Positions 10,760 through 12,674 of a stretch of 12,674 bases of DNA are shown here, piece after piece. The stretch's first letter is position 1. Each line of letters opens with the position of its first letter. Origin of the DNA: Candidatus Doudnabacteria bacterium (lineage in GTDB: Bacteria; Patescibacteriota; Doudnabacteria; UBA920); NCBI GenBank assembly GCA_023245915.1, contig JAHFJK010000031.1, positions 1 to 12,674 of the forward strand, read 5' to 3'. Both the position numbers and the translations under genes were made by a program. The notes under the pieces were generated by a model. That model saw nothing but the letters and a program-made list of their open reading frames with translations. It had not been told where the DNA came from and ran no database searches.

Positions 10760-12613
10760 TTATTTCTCTATAATATCCCCTTTCGCGTAAGCGTCAACCT
10801 CGATTTGCGACAAGACGCTTATTTGTTTTGCCTTGAGGCGACGATTTAGGAAAGCTTTATAAGTTAACGGCCTTAACTGTCCATTGACCACCAAATAAAT
10901 CATCTCTGAATCGCCCTTCACAATTGTGCCGTCGCGCGGCGGGATCGGGATGCCCACAAACCACTGGTTAACCACCGGGTTGCTGAATACGTAATCCGGA
11001 GTTATGCCGCGCTGCCTGGCTACAAAAGGCGAAATGCTGTGCATAGTGCCCTCTTTGAACATAAACAAAGGCCCATTCTTGCTTTCCACCGCAAAGAAGG
11101 TTCTATCCTTTGGTGAAGCAAAAGAGCCGAGCGGCAAAGCGGTGAGTTCGTCTGCTGATATTGTGACCACATCTTTAAATCTTAATCCCCGGTTTTTAAA
11201 AATCTCGCTTAACATTGGCTGCTTAAGCGCGCTTTGCACCAAATACACTGCTTTGTCAGATGAGGATTTTATCAAACTGCCATCTTTTGGTGCCACGAAT
11301 CCGTTTTGAGTGTAGGTGATGATTTCCGCGTCAGGCACACTGACAATTTGCTTGGGCATAATTTTATTTTGCGCGAAAGTATAGGCGCTGTACATTTTAA
11401 TTTTCCCGCTCTCTACTTTATAAACCGCCTTGTCAGTCAGGCCGCGGATTATGGTGCCATCTTTGGGAGGCAAAACATTTCCAGCTTCAAAAATCGCGGC
11501 TTCCTCCGCGGAAATGCTTAAAACTTTAGCCGGATCCAGTTTGCGCTGACCAATCACCAAATCCGAAGCCAGATGCCTGAGGTTATCTATAAACACATAT
11601 TTTTTAGTCTCTCCTGCGATCACTACAATAGTGTTGTCAGTTGGGCCCAATGGCTTATCTGTATCATAACTGTCAAATTCGTTGGGAGAAACTACAATCG
11701 TGTGGCTTAAATTCAAAAGCCTTGCCTGAGCTACAAATTTTGGCACCAAAGCTTTCAGGCCGTTTTGAATGATGTAAGTGTCCAGCCCATTGCCGAGCTT
11801 AAGCAATGTGCCATTGGGATATTTAAACCAGGCCTGAAAAAATTTCCAAAAGTTATAGTTGCCGTTAAACACATGCGGCGTGTAGCGGTACAAAGCGGCA
11901 GTGGCGTTATTGCTCAAGTTAACCGATTGCTGCACAGCAACATTGTCGTAACCGCCCAAAGTGTTATCCACAACAATTGTATCGCCGGTGCGGGAAAGCT
12001 GTCCTGCGGTTACCGGGCCGCGGCCGCCGCTGATGTTAAATGACTTCATTAAAGATTTTGCCGCGCCCAAATAACGGTTGCCTGTAGAATCAAAGTTGCC
12101 AAAGAGCTGATAATAAAAACCCGGGAACAAATCGCCGCAGCCGGTGGAATCCGGGCAATCAAAACCCATGGCTCTGTCTAAAACTTTTTGCAATTTATCC
12201 GGTGGATAATCGTTAGCAGAGGTAATCAAACCCTGTTCTTTATTTAAAGTCACAATTATAACTTGGGGGTTCAGACCGCTTTGCAAAGAAGCGTCCCAAA
12301 TAAGTTCGGCGGCTGTGCGCAAACGGCCCAGGTTGGGTCTGGGATCTTCCAAGCCCTGCTTAAGCAAAGCTGCTTCCGGCTCTTTTAAATTGACCAAAAA
12401 ATCAGGCGAAGTGTTGGCCAGTACGGAATGCTTATTGACCAAAAATTTTTGAATGCCCTCGGCCCCGCCAAAAGTCTGGGTGTCGGCAAAGACCTTGTCG
12501 TCAACCAGCTTGTTGGGATTAAAATTAGGGTCAACGCTTTGGGCAAGAATGGCGGTCGGAATCAGCAACAATAATCCGATTGAGATAATTTTTACAATTT
12601 TGCCTTTTTTCAT
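10760..12613 (-). CDS. Secreted lysozyme-like protein with six C-terminal ~60-residue repeats
   Basis: The signal peptide is MKKGKIVKIISIGLLLLIPTAILAQS (cleavage near 24-26). Residues about 50-264 resemble an actinobacterial family of secreted muralytic-type proteins: AAELIWDASLQSGLNPQVIIVTLNKEQGLI (with Glu126 a candidate catalytic acid), a Cys-containing FDCPDSTGCGDLFPGF and ALYRYTPHVFNGNYNFWKFFQAWF. Cys153 and Cys159 could form a disulfide. Residues 266-617 are six tandem repeats of 56-60 residues (starting near 266, 322, 381, 440, 500, 557). Each opens like PPKDGTIIKG, continues with AVYxVxxGxxxxxxS and ends with a (V/I)(V/S)xxxE(L/I) segment, probably a surface- or wall-binding array. 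The start is ATG with no Shine-Dalgarno site; TAAAAT at 12631-12626 may be its -10 box. Activity is inferred from motif similarity only. Confidence 0.8.
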   Translation of the reverse strand: MKKGKIVKIISIGLLLLIPTAILAQSVDPNFNPNKLVDDKVFADTQTFGGAEGIQKFLVNKHSVLANTSPDFLVNLKEPEAALLKQGLEDPRPNLGRLRTAAELIWDASLQSGLNPQVIIVTLNKEQGLITSANDYPPDKLQKVLDRAMGFDCPDSTGCGDLFPGFYYQLFGNFDSTGNRYLGAAKSLMKSFNISGGRGPVTAGQLSRTGDTIVVDNTLGGYDNVAVQQSVNLSNNATAALYRYTPHVFNGNYNFWKFFQAWFKYPNGTLLKLGNGLDTYIIQNGLKALVPKFVAQARLLNLSHTIVVSPNEFDSYDTDKPLGPTDNTIVVIAGETKKYVFIDNLRHLASDLVIGQRKLDPAKVLSISAEEAAIFEAGNVLPPKDGTIIRGLTDKAVYKVESGKIKMYSAYTFAQNKIMPKQIVSVPDAEIITYTQNGFVAPKDGSLIKSSSDKAVYLVQSALKQPMLSEIFKNRGLRFKDVVTISADELTALPLGSFASPKDRTFFAVESKNGPLFMFKEGTMHSISPFVARQRGITPDYVFSNPVVNQWFVGIPIPPRDGTIVKGDSEMIYLVVNGQLRPLTYKAFLNRRLKAKQISVLSQIEVDAYAKGDIIEK

Positions 12614-12635
12614 CTTAATAAACTTATTTTAGGGG

Positions 12636-12674
12636 AATCGGGCAAATCGGAGAATCGCAGATATCGGAATCCGA
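12636..12674. repeat. Degenerate ATCGG tandem repeat at the window end
   Basis: ATCGG-like blocks recur every 7-9 bases (AATCGGGC, AAATCGGAG, AATCGCAG, ATATCGGA, ATCCGA), running off the window. Segment 12649-12668 matches the opposite strand of the repeat within the GT4 gene (6184-6203) at 17 of 20 bases. It lies upstream of the lysozyme-like gene, close to its probable promoter. Confidence 0.65.

Noticed and set aside
127..12613. Recoding of TGA as glycine (code 25), known in some CPR lineages
   Set aside because: TGA terminates two of the genes at sensible positions and no conserved protein needs an in-frame TGA to be complete.
1..12674. CRISPR array, tRNA, rRNA or insertion sequence
   Set aside because: No regularly spaced identical repeats, no recognisable tRNA or rRNA sequence and no transposase-like frame were seen; the repeats present are short palindromes.

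Overview
The window looks like a piece of a Candidate Phyla Radiation (Patescibacteria) genome; I put moderate confidence on that. It is moderately AT-rich and has short intergenic spaces. Shine-Dalgarno sites are missing in front of almost every gene, and there are clean extended -10 promoters (TGnTATAAT), two of them only six bases upstream of an ATG. Intergenic palindromic repeats are abundant. The gene families (archaeal RibL-like nucleotidylyltransferase, lysozyme-like protein with tandem repeats, surface-glycan genes) fit that group. TGA is used as stop, so there is no sign of code 25. No 16S or ribosomal gene is present to fix the taxonomy.

Layout. Bases 1-126 hold a partial palindromic repeat. 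Positions 127 to 9017 form a mostly minus-strand block, read right to left: a Wzx/MATE-type flippase (9017-7566), a RibL/TagD-like nucleotidylyltransferase (7465-7022), a small one-helix membrane protein (6989-6765), a GT4 glycosyltransferase (6710-5622), a multi-pass O-antigen ligase/polymerase (5579-3996), two GT2 glycosyltransferases (3942-2923 and 2473-1502), and an S41 carboxyl-terminal processing protease (1446-127). One unrecognised 95-residue gene (2508-2795) lies on the plus strand between the two GT2 genes. On the right, a plus-strand secreted transglycosylase-like protein (9202-10737) meets, tail to tail, a minus-strand secreted lysozyme-like protein with six C-terminal repeats (12613-10760). 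The window ends in a degenerate ATCGG-type repeat.

How the genes fit together. The glycosyltransferases, ligase/polymerase and flippase make a plausible Wzx/Wzy-type pathway: sugars are assembled on a lipid carrier, flipped across the membrane, and polymerised or transferred to a surface acceptor. The protease and the two muralytic-type proteins would act in the envelope on proteins and peptidoglycan.

Most unusual signal. Structured repeats lie inside reading frames. One GT2 gene carries a perfect 36-bp palindrome (12 codons) and a three-hairpin insert. The other carries an 18-bp-stem hairpin and a second short palindrome, and its last codons and stop come from a third repeat. The GT4 gene has a degenerate ATCGGAG-type repeat in a linker, and the transglycosylase has a repeat ahead of its signal peptide that shares 23 identical bases with an intergenic copy. 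This resembles the Rickettsia palindromic elements in concept, but the sequences are different and I cannot name a described family.
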